A DNA stretch of 64,000 nucleotides from Arbacia lixula (lineage: Eukaryota; Echinodermata; Echinoidea; Arbacioida; Arbaciidae), in contig OZ022588.1 of assembly GCA_963669155.1 (NCBI GenBank), positions 8,582,733 to 8,646,732 of the forward strand, in the 5' to 3' direction. This document shows, piece by piece, positions 36,126 to 46,406 of the stretch. Position 1 is the stretch's first letter. Every line of letters begins with the position of its first letter. The position numbers and the translations under genes were made by a program. A model generated the notes under the pieces. It was not told the origin of the DNA. It worked only from the letters and a program-made list of their open reading frames with translations, and ran no database searches.

Positions 36126-36719
36126 AAAAATTAATGTGCACCTCTGATTGTACATAGTAGGCGAAGAATTAACACAAGCTAGCCAAAACATCCTTGGGCT
36201 TGTTTATGACTTCATTCCGGATGTACGATTTTCCTCACTTCAGACTCTTCTGTTTTATGAATCAAAACGCTTCCACCCTGGTGGCATAAGATCGATGCTG
36301 CCATGCCAGGCAAACCACCTAGTTCTCATGGACAAGTTCTATTTGAGAACTTGGTATAGAATCTGCCTGCTGGTGACCAACGCTGAAGCCCAGCCCTCGC
36401 TAACTGAAGTTCATAGCATGTATATTATTTTGAAGATGCGACTTGGAGACAACTAGTCTGAAAGGGAAGTCCCCATTTGCGAGCAACTGACCCGTAGCCA
36501 CTGGCCCAACCTGTTAAAAAAAAAAAGCGTCTTCCTTTAATAAAAGGAAGATTTAGTCTGTAACTAATGTTTTACCCATAGACTAACGTTTTCTTGATAT
36601 TTGCAGTCTTTCATATTTGAGAACAAAAATCATGAAAAGAAATGAGACTTAGCATAAAATTCAGTACATAATGTCGTAACAACTGTATTGGTCGATGAAT
36701 GGACACTTTTTCTTACTTG

Positions 36720-37155
36720 ATTAAAACATTTACCAGCGAGCGACTTGGAAAGCGCTACACGCATCTCCTCCTTGCACAAGGTGCTGCACGCGCGCACGAA
36801 GTAGTTACGATCGCGATCGAACCCGAAGTAATAACACGTCTGTTAAGGCCCAAATCCAAGCGAAAGAGGAAGTAGTATTAACTTAATATCGCCGTGCATG
36901 GTTTCCCCTCCATATGGAAATCAATATTTTGCCTATAGAGGAAGTAAATATAGCATAGCGCTCATGAGTCACAGTCGTTTGTCGCCGCCATACCAGAGTG
37001 GGCCTTTGCGAAGAAATATTAGCCGTGAATCTGACCGGGTTCCTGTGCAGGCACTGAGCTCGACACGCACTGCTAACGTTCGGTCTAACTTTAGGCCAGT
37101 CACAACCGCAGCAGCAGGAGCAACTGGGAGACCCTCGCCGAACGCACGGCACAGA
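36720..37155 (+). promoter_or_regulatory. Probable promoter/5' UTR of the BCL10-like gene
   Basis: CpG content rises (GCGAGCGACTTGGAAAGCGC, ACGCGCGCACG, TACGATCGCGATCGAACC) compared with the AT-rich flanks, immediately upstream of the proposed start. No TATA box at a sensible position was recognised. The frame of exon 1 stays open upstream to an ATG at 36898, so part of this could instead be coding. Confidence 0.4.
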
Positions 37156-37212
37156 ATGGTTCCAACCTTCGCTCAACTCAATCCCGAACAGCGGCAACGG
37201 GTGTACAATGAG
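37156..37212 (+). CDS. BCL10: BCL10-like exon 1
   Basis: 57 bases encoding MVPTFAQLNPEQRQRVYNE, phase-0 donor GAG|GTGATT. The same frame is open upstream to ATGs at 36964 and 36898 in weaker contexts, which would add 64 or 86 residues of Arg/Ser-rich sequence without CARD resemblance. Confidence 0.7.
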
Positions 37213-40200
37213 GTGATTTTCGGGGATTGGGGCTCGGGAGATTGGCGGGCTGGGTGCTAGTCGTGGAGGCGGTTTTAATGCTAACCGCTATGCATGGCAG
37301 GCATAGGGCCTAGGGAAAATACTTATTGTGTCCCATATTCCTGACTTTAGATGTCCAAAACGACTGATAACAATAATATTGATAATGATATTTTACATGA
37401 GCGTTGAAAAAATGGGGCATTTCCCACCCCACAACCACTACCAGATCTAAGTAGACTATCAATGCCATGTCCTGCTGGTGTAAACTGTAATTGATGGTGG
37501 TTGTTCGCCGTGCAGGGTACAGGTGTGTCCCTCGTTACGACTTCTTCAGGGGTAGGGGCGGTGCCATAATCTGTATGACACGTAGTGCCCCTCCCTACAG
37601 CCCTGGATGGTAGTTGCAGTGACAGCGTTGCTTGGGAGAGCGTTCCAGACATGGACTGCGCTGGGAAACATGATGTACATGTAGCAGTTAATTCTACATA
37701 ACGGTTGAGTGAATCAAAGGTTGTGACTTTGATGTTGTGCTCGTTGTGATCTGGTGATGCCTGTGACGAGTCGGATTTCAGGACTGCATGACCCGCATGA
37801 CCTAGACTAGGAGTGATTGATTTATTGCTATATTTTGGGGTTGGTTTATTCAATCATCTCACTATTTTCCACAGGTATACTATAATGAGAAGAAAATAAT
37901 GATGATATATTAATAATGTAATAATTTCCGATATATCAACATCATATTGTAAAACCAATAATCCACATACATATTCATTAATGTACTGAATCCATTTCCT
38001 GAATATCAAAATGTGTAATTTGTTTTATAAACTGAATAAAATGATCAATAAAAACATTTGGCCAACAGCTACATGTAAATATTGTGAATATAGTGTCCGT
38101 ATGCTAGGCACATAATTACAGACTAAGAAGATTGTGATATTGTGGCATTGGTCTCCCAGGCATAGTGCAAGCCGTGCCCCACTCCTTGGTTCATATTCAT
38201 GCAAATTTATATAAAAAGGACTTAAATATCTTGAAATAGTGCTTGTGAGGTACTGCTATCCACTCAATCAAAAGCAGGATGGTTAACCCTAGATTCTGAC
38301 TGGGGCTCTTTGAGAGCAGGTCTTGACTAAGGGATCATTTTTTTAATTTTCTTATGTTTTCTATTGTTTGTTTGCTTTTTAATTTGCCTTTATGTTTATA
38401 TTTTTTTTTACATTAGGTTTGTGTTTTGGTAAGTTTCAAGAGCAATGTATGTGATCAAGCAAAATACCCAACAGCTAGGCACAATTGACAGTGATTAAGA
38501 GAAGTAGAGGAAAAGGAGTATTTTGTACACAAACCTACATAACAGCGCAAAGGAATTGGCATAGGGAAAGGGAAAGAGGGAAGAAAGGGAAGGAGCCGCA
38601 GTTTTAAACCATGGTATATTTTGTCCAGTCCAGCATGAAACATGATGCTTTAGCCTAAAAAGCATCATGTTTCATGCTGAACCAGACAAAATATAACGCG
38701 GTTTAAAACTGCAGCTCCTTCCCTTTCTTCCCTTTCCCTTTCCCTATGCCAATTCCTTTGAGCTGGAGTGTATGCGAAATCTAATTTTTTGCCAGATTTT
38801 GGTCTGACATGTTACGTAACCTCTGAACAGACTGTCTGATTTTTTTCAAACATGGTTTCAAAAGTTGCAAGACACTTCAAAAGAAAAATTAATAAAAAGG
38901 CAAGGCACGATGTGCAGCAGTTGCGCGTCAATCGAGGAGGGTGGGGGGAGGGGGGTTACCCTCCCCCAAGTCAGAAAAAGGTTAAGTTCAGTTATTTTTT
39001 ATTATAGCAGAACATTGAAGCAATGTATTAGTAAAGGTTTAACCAAAATCTGTCAAAGGTTGTAAGAAAGTTACAGCTTTTTACGACTCCAAAAGTTTCA
39101 GTTTGTGACATCACTTGTGTGCTGCCCTCCTATTAAGTCATGTGCTGTATAAATCCATATAATGTCCTTTTGCTGATTTCTGATGAAGGAATACATCTTT
39201 TTCATAGAGGCCAAAACATGTGTCTAATGATATATGCACAGGATATATCTTTATGGACATTTTCAGAAACATTAAATGAAGAAGTTGAAAATATGTATCG
39301 CTGTTATCCTTTGACAGAGTTTCGTCAAACTTTAATTTATTCATTGTTGTCACATTGCTGCTTTTTTCAAAACCAAATTAACTTCAAGGTGGACTTTCCC
39401 TTTAAGATGAAGTATTTATAGACAAATATTTTGAGCCAACAACCATAAACATGAGCAAAAACTTCTCACTCAAGCTCTTTTTGTTAGCATCAACATTATA
39501 CAGTGTGTCCCAGAAAAAAGGAAACCCGTTTTTCGAGGTCGATAACATAATCATAAAATATCACATTATTATAAAAATAACAGCAATATTGAGAGTGAAG
39601 TATCTTCTTTCGTTTGGTACCAAATTCACGATGAATTGTTCACGCATGACTGATTTCAAGCAGTTACAAGTGCTCGATGTCAGAAACGTTTTGTGCAGAA
39701 TAATGAATGTTGTTTGCACTACGACGATGCTTCCTTACAAATTTTGACCATTTGTCCAGCGTAAATTGATTTTGACAATTATTTTTTAAGCACCTGTTGC
39801 TCAACGCATGACTCTTATCTATTATTTGAGGTGTCAAATAAAAGAAGAAACATCGTGCTTTCTAATGATGTGTATAATGTTCCATTATTTTTTTCAGTCA
39901 ACTAGAGAAATAACACAGAATCCCGGTTTCCTTTTTTCTGGGACACACTGTATAGACTACTTCTTTTCTGTTTCAAGGTGGCACATGACCAGGTAATACC
40001 CTTGCATAACCAAAGCTGCCAAGTATCCCTGATTTTGCAGGAGACTCCCTGAAAATAGACCAATATTACTGCATTGGATACCATCACGTCACCCAATCTC
40101 CCTGATTATGGACAGATTATTGTCATTAGCTTGTGTGCATTTTATAGACGTCTCCCTGATTTCTGATCAAAGGACTTGTCGGATATTTTATCCGACAAGT

Positions 40201-43200
40201 TTGCTCTCGGCCAATAAGATGCAAGCATTTCAGTAGCTTATAACAGTTTGTCGGATAAAACGTCCGACAAGTCCTTTGATGAAATGCCCCCCTCATTGTT
40301 ACATTTCAATGCTGGTAGCTGTGCGTAACCACCATAGACCATAACACAAGTCACAATGTGCAATATGCACTTATTCTGGATTTATATGTTCTCTTCAGTC
40401 TTATGTATGTTTACACGAAAGACATAGAGCTGCCCACAATGGGTAAACAAAATGTATACGATAGTAGGATCAGATTTAAGCATATCGCTTGCACTACTAA
40501 AGGCTCATTACATGTTATTCCAGACTGTTCATGCTGGGAATCATTTACCAGCAAGTTGAGTTTAAATTTCCGTCCAACCAGACCAAAGAGAAACTATTTG
40601 TATTCATGTAGTAGACACAATGACTCTCAATGATCAGGTTATCATAATAGACTCTACATACATGTACACACGTCACGACAGAGATGTATTGGTTTCAGTT
40701 TGTTTTGTACTGATCAAAGTTCATCCCTCATGTTAGCTTAGTTACTAGGCTGTGGAGTGCATGGACACAGCTGAGTCTGTTAACAACTAGTCTGGTAACA
40801 CAGAATATAACCTACCCCCCCCCCCTCCCCCTTGCTAGCCTGGTCACTTGGCCAGGCTGATCGAGGAGAGGCAGTTAAGGCCAGCAATTGTGAGTAGGGC
40901 GTAGTCTGTGATACCAGACATAGTTGTTAACAGACTAGATTGTGACCATGCACTCCAAAGCCTAGTAACTAGGCTACACTAGTGTCTGGACATTGGCTTA
41001 TTGATTAACCCTTTGTGTGCCAAAAAAAAAATTGTCCTGTGGGGTCTATGAGATTTGTGCATAATTATTGCAAACCTGTGCATTAGTGCATCATTGATGT
41101 CTAAAGAGTTAATGGTGTCTATGTATGGGGGAGTGGAGGGGGGGGGGGGGGGGGCTCGATAATGCCAAAGGGAGGCATAATGAGGTCTGTACAAAATCAT
41201 GATTCATGTTCAGAGAACAATGAATGCCTTTTCAGACACTGAAGAAAATGCTGCGGGACAATTCTTGTCATTCACCTTAGAGATACAAGATACAATGCAT
41301 GTTGGTACATTGAATGCACAGGGTTTTGAACGCTCATTTGCTTTACAATTTACCATTCAACATCAAAAGTATCCTTCATGTACATTCTATTGCTAAGGTG
41401 AGTGAGAAGCATTTTCTTTGGTGTCTGAAAATACATTCACTGATTGATTTACACAATTCATGTCCTTTGAATTAAAGAGAAAACAACAGGTAACATCAAT
41501 GAGGATTTCATTATTTGACCCTGCACCCCCTTGAGCTTACTACATTTTGCTGCTGGAGAGTTTCGTCCCTTTATATTTTTAACTGTATTATTACTGTGAC
41601 TTGTATATAAGTTATTATTATTACTGCACACCCAGTGACTTTCAGTGACTAAACTTTTCACCTCTTTCACGTCTTTTCGTGGGTGGGCATTTTGCCTAGA
41701 ATGAAAGTACAAAATGTGATTGTATACGAACCATGTGTGACATTGCCTACTTTGTGGACATTTTGTCAGGTCATGGAATCAAATCGCCCATTCCTGTGCC
41801 GACACCTCAACCCCACTCGGCACTACGCCTACCTCCGCAGCAAACGCCATTTTGATCTGAGTACTGTGCAGAAGCTTAACCATTGCGTCACGACTGCAGA
41901 AAAGGTCGACCTGTAAGTCGTTTTTATCATGAATAATCATTGATTTGCAAAGAAATTTTAGGCGTGTACCCATTAGAAGTAGGGATAGTGTGACCATCCT
42001 GTAAATGAATGAAAAACAAGTTTTACAAAATCACATCAAAGATTTTGTTCTGACTTGTTTTACATTCATTTACAGGATGAAGCACGGTATCCTTACCACT
42101 ACTGAGTGTATACCTAAAATTTCTTTGCAAAATTGAATTACCCCAGAAAGCCTTATCAGTAAAATCAGTGATTTTCTTGAAAGGGCTTTGTTATTTTGTT
42201 ATGATTTATGTATTGTCATTCATAGGCATCATCAAAATGCATTTTGATCAATTGCAATCATTCTTAATGGGTTTTTTCTCATATGACGAATATATTCAAC
42301 TATTCATCTTGCAAAAAAAGTGAGTTCCCCTGAGATAAATGTGCACATCTCCCATTTGATGAATGGGAAGATGCATTAAAGTTGGTACATTTACCCAGCT
42401 GAATGGAAAATCAAACTAAAATTCGCCCTAGAAATAACTTCCTGTGAAACCTTTGTCCTAGATTCATTGATGAGTTAGTGCGAGCGGGGCCCCGGGCCGT
42501 GCCAGACTTCATGGATTCGTTAGAGAGGAACAGGGTTGAGAGCAACATTCTTCAGACGCTGGCTGACGCACTCCAAACCTTCCGCATTCAAGGTAACCAG
42601 TCTCTGACCGTACGCCCATGCTCACTCTAACACAATATTTCATTGTTTCATTTTTTGTCTCGCCCACCGGAGGTGAAGGCGAGACTAAGGGATCCAAATA
42701 GCGTCCGTCCGTCGTCCGTCCGTCGTCCGTCCGTCGTCCGTCCGTCGTCCGTCTCTTTTGACAAATAACTTCACAAAGATTGCTTGGATTACAACCTAAC
42801 TTGGGTCATAGATGCACTGGGGGTACCTTCATGTTATGGTGCTGTTGGAGGTCACAGGATAAGGTCAAAGGTCATTTGAGGTCATACGTTAAAGTTTACC
42901 TGCAAGACTCTCTTTTGACAAATAACTTCACATGGGTTGCTTGGATTACAACCTAACTTGGGTCATAGATGCACTGGGGGTACCTTCATGTTATGGTGCC
43001 GTTGGAGGTCACAGGATAAGGTCAAAGGTCATTTGAGGTCATACGTTAAAGTTTATCTGCAAGACTCTCTTTTGACAAATAACTTCACAAAGATTGCTTG
43101 GATTACAACCTAACTTGGGTCATAGATGCACTGGGGGTACCTTCATGTTATGGTGCCGTTGGAGGTCACAGGATAAGGTCAAAGGTCATTTGAGGTCATA

Positions 43201-46114
43201 CGTTAAAGTTTACCTGCAAGACTCTCTTTTGACAAATAACTTCACATGGGTTGCTTGGATTACAACCTAACTTGGGTCATAGATGCACTGGGGGTACCTT
43301 CATGTTATGGTGCCGTTGGAGGTCACAGGATAAGGTCAAAGGTCATTTGAGGTAATACGTTAAAGTTTACCTGCAAGACTCTCTTTTGACAAATAACTTC
43401 ACATAGGTTGCTTGGATTACAACCTAACTTGGGTCATAGATGCACTGGGGGTACCTTCATGTTATGGTGCTGTTGGAGGTCACAGGATAAGGTCAAAGGT
43501 CATTTGAGGTCATACGTTAAAGTTTACCTGCAAGACTCTCTTTTGACAAATAACTTCACATAGGTTGCTTGGATTACAACCTAACTTGGGTCATAGATGC
43601 ACTGGGGGTACCTTCATGTTATGGTGCTGTTGGAGGTCACAGGATAAGGTCAAAGGTCATTTGAGGTCATACGTTAAAGTTTACCTGCAAGACTCTCTTT
43701 TGACAAATAACTTCACATAGGTTGCTTGGATTACAACCTAACTTGGGTCATAGATGCACTGGGGGTACCTTCATGTTATGGTACCGTTGGAGGTCACAGG
43801 ATAAGGTCAAAGGTCATTTGAGGTCATACGTTAAAGTTTACTTGCAAGACTCTCTTATCACACATAACTCATCACATGTTGCTACAATGGCAATCAAACT
43901 TGGATGATGGATGCACTGGGGGCACCTGCATGTTATTGTGCTGTAAGAGGTCACATGATAAGGTCAAAGGTCATTTGAGGTCATACATTAAAGTTTACTT
44001 GCAAGACTCTTGGTGAAGGCTTCCTAACTTGTGCACAGAATTGTGTGAGCATGTGTGAGCATTACTGATGTAGATTTAGGCAAACATTACTCATGCACAT
44101 TTATGCAAATTTATTCAAAGTCACTATTTTGCACCTGATTTTGATGTTGTCTGTTTAAAGTTGCTTATTTGTTTGTTTCAATTTTTACAATCATAATGTT
44201 CAGCATTATTCATGTCTGTTTACAAACTTTCTTATATAAACGTATCAATTTTAGAAACTTTATTCCATGTTCAGTTTTCAACTGCAGCACTAATTTTAAC
44301 CTTTTTACATTTCTATGCCCCCCAGAGACAAAGTTTACTTCGCCTCTATTGTGCAACTGATTATCATCCTGTTTTGTCTTTGTCTAATCTAATAGAACTT
44401 GGTGGAGGCTTTTTATTCCATCTCAAAGAAGGGGGAAGGTGGGGGAGGGGGAGTAGATAGAGGAAGTAGCATTGCGTGAAATAGCCCTTCTCATTTATGG
44501 AATGTTACATTCTATGGCAGATATTTCACAATCAGCCAGGGATACAATTCTTTTGCGTAGCAACGGAGATCGCGATATTTCTGGTTATTTTCGCAAGTGG
44601 GCGAGACACAATATTGCTAATGCCTTGTTACATTTCATCAATATAACATTGACACTATTCCCAAAGCTTTCAAAGAATATGGAATATGAAAAGGTGACCA
44701 GTTACTGACCACACCCCAAGATATTCCTCTGCGCTTTATCTTTGTACTTGAAAATCTTTCACACCTTCAGACCTTGATATCGATGAGGGCAACCTAAACC
44801 TCCCAGATAGTCGCTTAAGCTACGATTTCGACAATGAAACTCCGTCCGATGACGAGAGGCAGTTCTCTGATGAGATGAGCTCCCTGAGGCTCAACGACGG
44901 TGAGCGGTACCAAGCGGTGGCTGCAGCGGCGTCGGTCAATATGGGCCTGGAAGAGGCTGTCATGCCGCCCATCGACATCAACCAATTACGAGCAGCACAG
45001 GGGCTTTGTTGTAAGTATCTAAGTCTAAAGGGGTAGTTCACCCTCAAATTATATTTGTTTCAATAAAAGCAGGCACATGAAAGAAACATATGTAAGTGAA
45101 GATTTTGACGAAAATCCGTCAAAGGATAAGAAAGTTATGATCTTTAAAATTTTTGATTTTGTGACGTCACACGCTCATGGTGCTCTCCCATATGTTGTGT
45201 ACAATTTTTTTTTTTTAAAAATGTGCATTTTCTCAAAAAAAGATGCATCCTTTTACTTGTGCATTTGATACATTATCAGAAATACGTGTTTACTCATGTG
45301 CCTGTGTGAAAAAAAAATCATTCTGTTGTCAAAAACAAAAACAAAAGTTTATATAAAGTTTATATAATTGTTTTGTACACAAAATATGGGAGAGCACCTC
45401 ACACGTGATGTCACAAAATCAAAACTTTTATAGATAATGACTTTCTTATCCTTTGATGTATTTTCGTCAAACCTTCAATTATATGTTTCTTTCGTGTGTC
45501 TGTTTTTATTGAAACAATCATAATTTAAGGGTGAACGATTCCTTTAAGTTGCCATAAGTCGCCATACTGTTGAGGAGTATTACCAATAACATACTAAAAC
45601 AAAATCACATCTACTTTTAAAGAGGAAGCCCACCCTGAAGTTAAATTGGCTTTTATTATAGCTGAAGAAATAAAGCAACATATTAGTGAAGATTTGATGA
45701 AATTCCTTTAAAGGATAAGAAAGTCATGACTTTTTTAGAGTTTGGACTATGTAATGTCACTTGTGAGCCACTCACCCATATGTTGTATGCTGTAGGATTA
45801 CACATGGCCCCTTTTCTGATTTTCGATAAAGGAATAAATCTTTCTCATTTCGCTGTGTCTGCAAAAAAACATGTCTAATGATAATCCTTTCGAGAAAAAT
45901 GAAAGTTAAAAAAAAACTAGTACTGGCAGAGTAGCTTGCAAGTGTTGCCACAATATAGCAAATTGATAATTTATAACTCTGTAATCTTTTGACAAATTTT
46001 ATTTCATCATGTTTGTTTTTTGCAGCGCCTGAGTCGATGGGAAGCCTAGATCCTGAGGAGGCTTCGGATATGTCTAGTATAGACGGACTGATTAGCCACG
46101 GCTACCAAGATTAG
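37156..46114 (+). CDS. BCL10: BCL10-like CARD adaptor (5 exons, 219 residues)
   Basis: Predicted CARD-domain signalling adaptor. In vertebrates BCL10 links CARD9/10/11/14 proteins to MALT1 and activates NF-kappaB through CARD filaments. Exons: 37156-37212, 41770-41912, 42462-42592, 44771-45010, 46026-46114; phases 0, 2, 1, 1 are consistent, total 660 nt. Residues about 10-105 form the CARD (blocks RPFLCRHLNPTRHYAYLRSK and FMDSLERNRVESNILQTLAD). The rest is acidic and Ser-rich, as expected of a BCL10 tail. Length (219) is close to vertebrate BCL10 (about 233). The ATG at 37156 has a strong context (A at -3, G at +4) and gives a first exon of 19 codons, the length I recall for human BCL10 exon 1. 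Another CARD adaptor cannot be wholly excluded, but exon 1 and the lead-in to the CARD favour BCL10. Confidence 0.75.
38548..38760. mobile_element. 213-bp foldback (long hairpin)
   Basis: Two arms of about 103 bp, from CAAAGGAATTGGCATAGGGA to ACATGATGCTTT and back in reverse complement, are separated by a loop of about 7 bases. The arms are nearly identical. It resembles a foldback MITE; a transcript would form a long hairpin. Confidence 0.8.
39015..39414. mobile_element. MITE, family A, left end diverged
   Basis: Right end AAGGTGGACTTTCCCTTTAA and the internal blocks (TTTGTGACATCAC, TTTCGTCAAACTTTAA) match the family; the left terminus is no longer clear. Confidence 0.6.
39501..39950. mobile_element. 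Non-autonomous Tc1/mariner-type element
   Basis: Near-perfect inverted ends CAGTGTGTCCCAGAAAAAAG and CTTTTTTCTGGGACACACTG (extending to about 28 bp) are 450 bp apart and flanked by TA on both sides (39499-39500 and 39951-39952), the duplication made by Tc1/mariner transposases. The interior has no transposase. Confidence 0.8.
40013..40318. repeat. Dispersed repeat with CTCCCTGAT blocks, interrupted copy
   Basis: Same repeat as 27038-27234. The copy is split at TTTCTGAT by the MITE at 40168-40278, after which the repeat resumes with GAAAT. Confidence 0.75.
40168..40278. mobile_element. 111-bp MITE nested in a dispersed repeat
   Basis: Inverted ends CAAAGGACTTGTCGGA and TCCGACAAGTCCTTTG. Each end region is itself a small palindrome (TGTCGGATA...TATCCGACA). 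It is flanked by AT/AT (or GAT/GAT if one base is shared). The uninterrupted paralogue at 27176-27190 shows the empty site. Confidence 0.8.
41770..41912 (+). CDS. BCL10: BCL10-like exon 2: first part of the CARD
   Basis: 143 bases between TTTTGTCAG and GTAAGT, phase 0 in, phase 2 out. Encodes VMESNRPFLCRHLNPTRHYA and on through SKRHFDLSTVQKLNHCVTTAEKVD, corresponding to CARD helices 1-3. Confidence 0.75.
41913..42461. other. BCL10-like intron 2, with a palindromic MITE
   Basis: Interrupts the CARD. A palindromic MITE (41941-42138) with ends TTTGCAAAGAAATTTTAGG and CCTAAAATTTCTTTGCAAA fills the first half. Confidence 0.65.
41941..42138. mobile_element. Palindromic MITE (TTTGCAAAGAAATTTTAGG ends)
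   Basis: Inverted ends of about 19 bp or more and a second inverted pair inside (ATCCTGTAAATGAATG and CATTCATTTACAGGAT). Related copies at about 4110-4243 and 5040-5170. Non-coding. Confidence 0.7.
42462..42592 (+). CDS. BCL10: BCL10-like exon 3: second part of the CARD
   Basis: 131 bases between TTTGTCCTAG and GTAACC, phase 2 in, phase 1 out. Encodes FIDELVRAGPRAVPDFMDSL and on to LADALQTFRIQ, corresponding to the last CARD helices. Confidence 0.75.
42699..42753. repeat. GTCCGTCC-type simple repeat
   Basis: About seven CCGTCCGTCGT-like units immediately before the 157-bp array, preceded by TCTCGCCCACCGGAGG, and apparently part of the same dispersed element. Confidence 0.85.
42756..44011. 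repeat. 157-bp tandem array, eight units, each with a DR1 motif
   Basis: Units start at 42756, 42913, 43070, 43227, 43384, 43541, 43698 and (diverged) 43855. The first seven are almost identical. Every unit contains AGGTCAAAGGTCA, two AGGTCA half-sites in direct repeat with one-base spacing (DR1), plus further AGGTCA copies on either side (one reads AGGTAA in unit 4). Confidence 0.9.
44771..45010 (+). CDS. BCL10: BCL10-like exon 4: acidic, Ser-rich tail
   Basis: 240 bases between ACACCTTCAG and GTAAGT, phase 1 on both sides. Encodes DLDIDEGNLNLPDSRLSYDF and an acidic, serine-rich stretch with a possible helix ERYQAVAAAASVNMGLEEAV. Confidence 0.75.
45027..45546. mobile_element. MITE, family A, full length
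   Basis: Ends AAAGGGGTAGTTCACCCT and AGGGTGAACGATTCCTTTAA. The inside has the paired CTCCCATATGTTGTGTAC and TACACAAAATATGGGAGAG arms typical of the family. Confidence 0.8.
45619..46010. mobile_element. MITE, family A, abutting a splice acceptor
   Basis: Starts AAAGAGGAAGCCCACCCTGA. The right part (AACTCTGTAATCTTTTGACA) is recognisable, but the terminal repeat is replaced by the pyrimidine tract and AG of exon 5. Confidence 0.65.
46026..46114 (+). CDS. BCL10: BCL10-like exon 5 and stop
   Basis: Acceptor TTTTTTGCAG. Encodes the C-terminal 29 residues, rich in Ser/Asp/Glu (PESMGSLDPEEASDMSSIDG), then TAG at 46112-46114. Confidence 0.7.
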
Positions 46115-46233
46115 AGAGGAGACACCGCTACACGACAGACACTGCAAGAAAAAGAGCAATGCTACAGCCTTCGCATGATAAACAAAGCCAGTCCTGATTT
46201 ACTGTGGCCTGCTGTTTTGCAGTGATCATACCT

Positions 46234-46406
46234 GGGGGGTGTTTCACCAAGCTGTTCGTAAGTTAAGAATGACTTTACGAACGACTGGTGAGCCCTTCTT
46301 GTGCTATATCAGATTCTCAATGAACAAAGTGTGGTATCGCATTTAGCACAAGAAGTCGTTCGTAAAGTCGTTCGTAACTTATGAACAGCTTGGTGAAACA
46401 ACCCCC
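46234..46406. mobile_element. 173-bp MITE (GGGGGTGTTTCACCAAGC ends)
   Basis: Inverted ends GGGGGTGTTTCACCAAGCTG and CAGCTTGGTGAAACAACCCC; the complementarity continues inward through the TTACGAACGACT blocks. It lies within the probable 3' UTR of the BCL10-like gene. Confidence 0.75.

Larger units (their letters stand above)
30651..37155. other. Intergenic region: 3' end of gene 1 to the BCL10-like gene
   Basis: No gene is supported. A candidate poly(A) signal AATAAA for gene 1 lies at 31274-31279. Then follow a 162-bp tandem duplication, a 114-bp duplication (32427-32640), an ACCATCAATGGTAAC-type repeat (32855-33010), 1 kb of GA/GT microsatellites, a G/C-run inverted-repeat element and a truncated family-A MITE. 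Sequence from about 36720 becomes richer in CpG and may be the BCL10-like promoter. Confidence 0.6.
37213..41769. other. BCL10-like intron 1 (4.6 kb), repeat-rich
   Basis: Contains a 213-bp foldback (38548-38760), a family-A MITE (about 39015-39414), a mariner-type non-autonomous element (39501-39950), a CTCCCTGAT dispersed repeat (40013-40318) with a nested 111-bp MITE, C- and G-runs near 40816 and 41138, and a family fragment near 41010-41115. No further exon is supported. Confidence 0.65.
42593..44770. other. BCL10-like intron 3 with a DR1-bearing tandem array
   Basis: Contains a (GTCCGTCC)-type tract (42699-42753) and a 157-bp tandem array (42756-44011). The rest is AT-rich with no recognised feature. 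Confidence 0.7.
45011..46025. other. BCL10-like intron 4, almost entirely MITE sequence
   Basis: Two family-A MITEs (45027-45546 and 45619 to about 46010) make up roughly 90% of this 1,015-base intron. The first starts 16 bases after the donor and the second ends close to the acceptor. Confidence 0.7.

Noticed and set aside
36148..36456. 102-codon frame upstream of the BCL10-like gene
   Set aside because: Begins inside MITE-derived sequence without an ATG context; no domain or splice pattern recognised.
42756..44011. CRISPR-like array
   Set aside because: Contiguous 157-bp tandem units without short repeats and unique spacers, in a eukaryotic intron.
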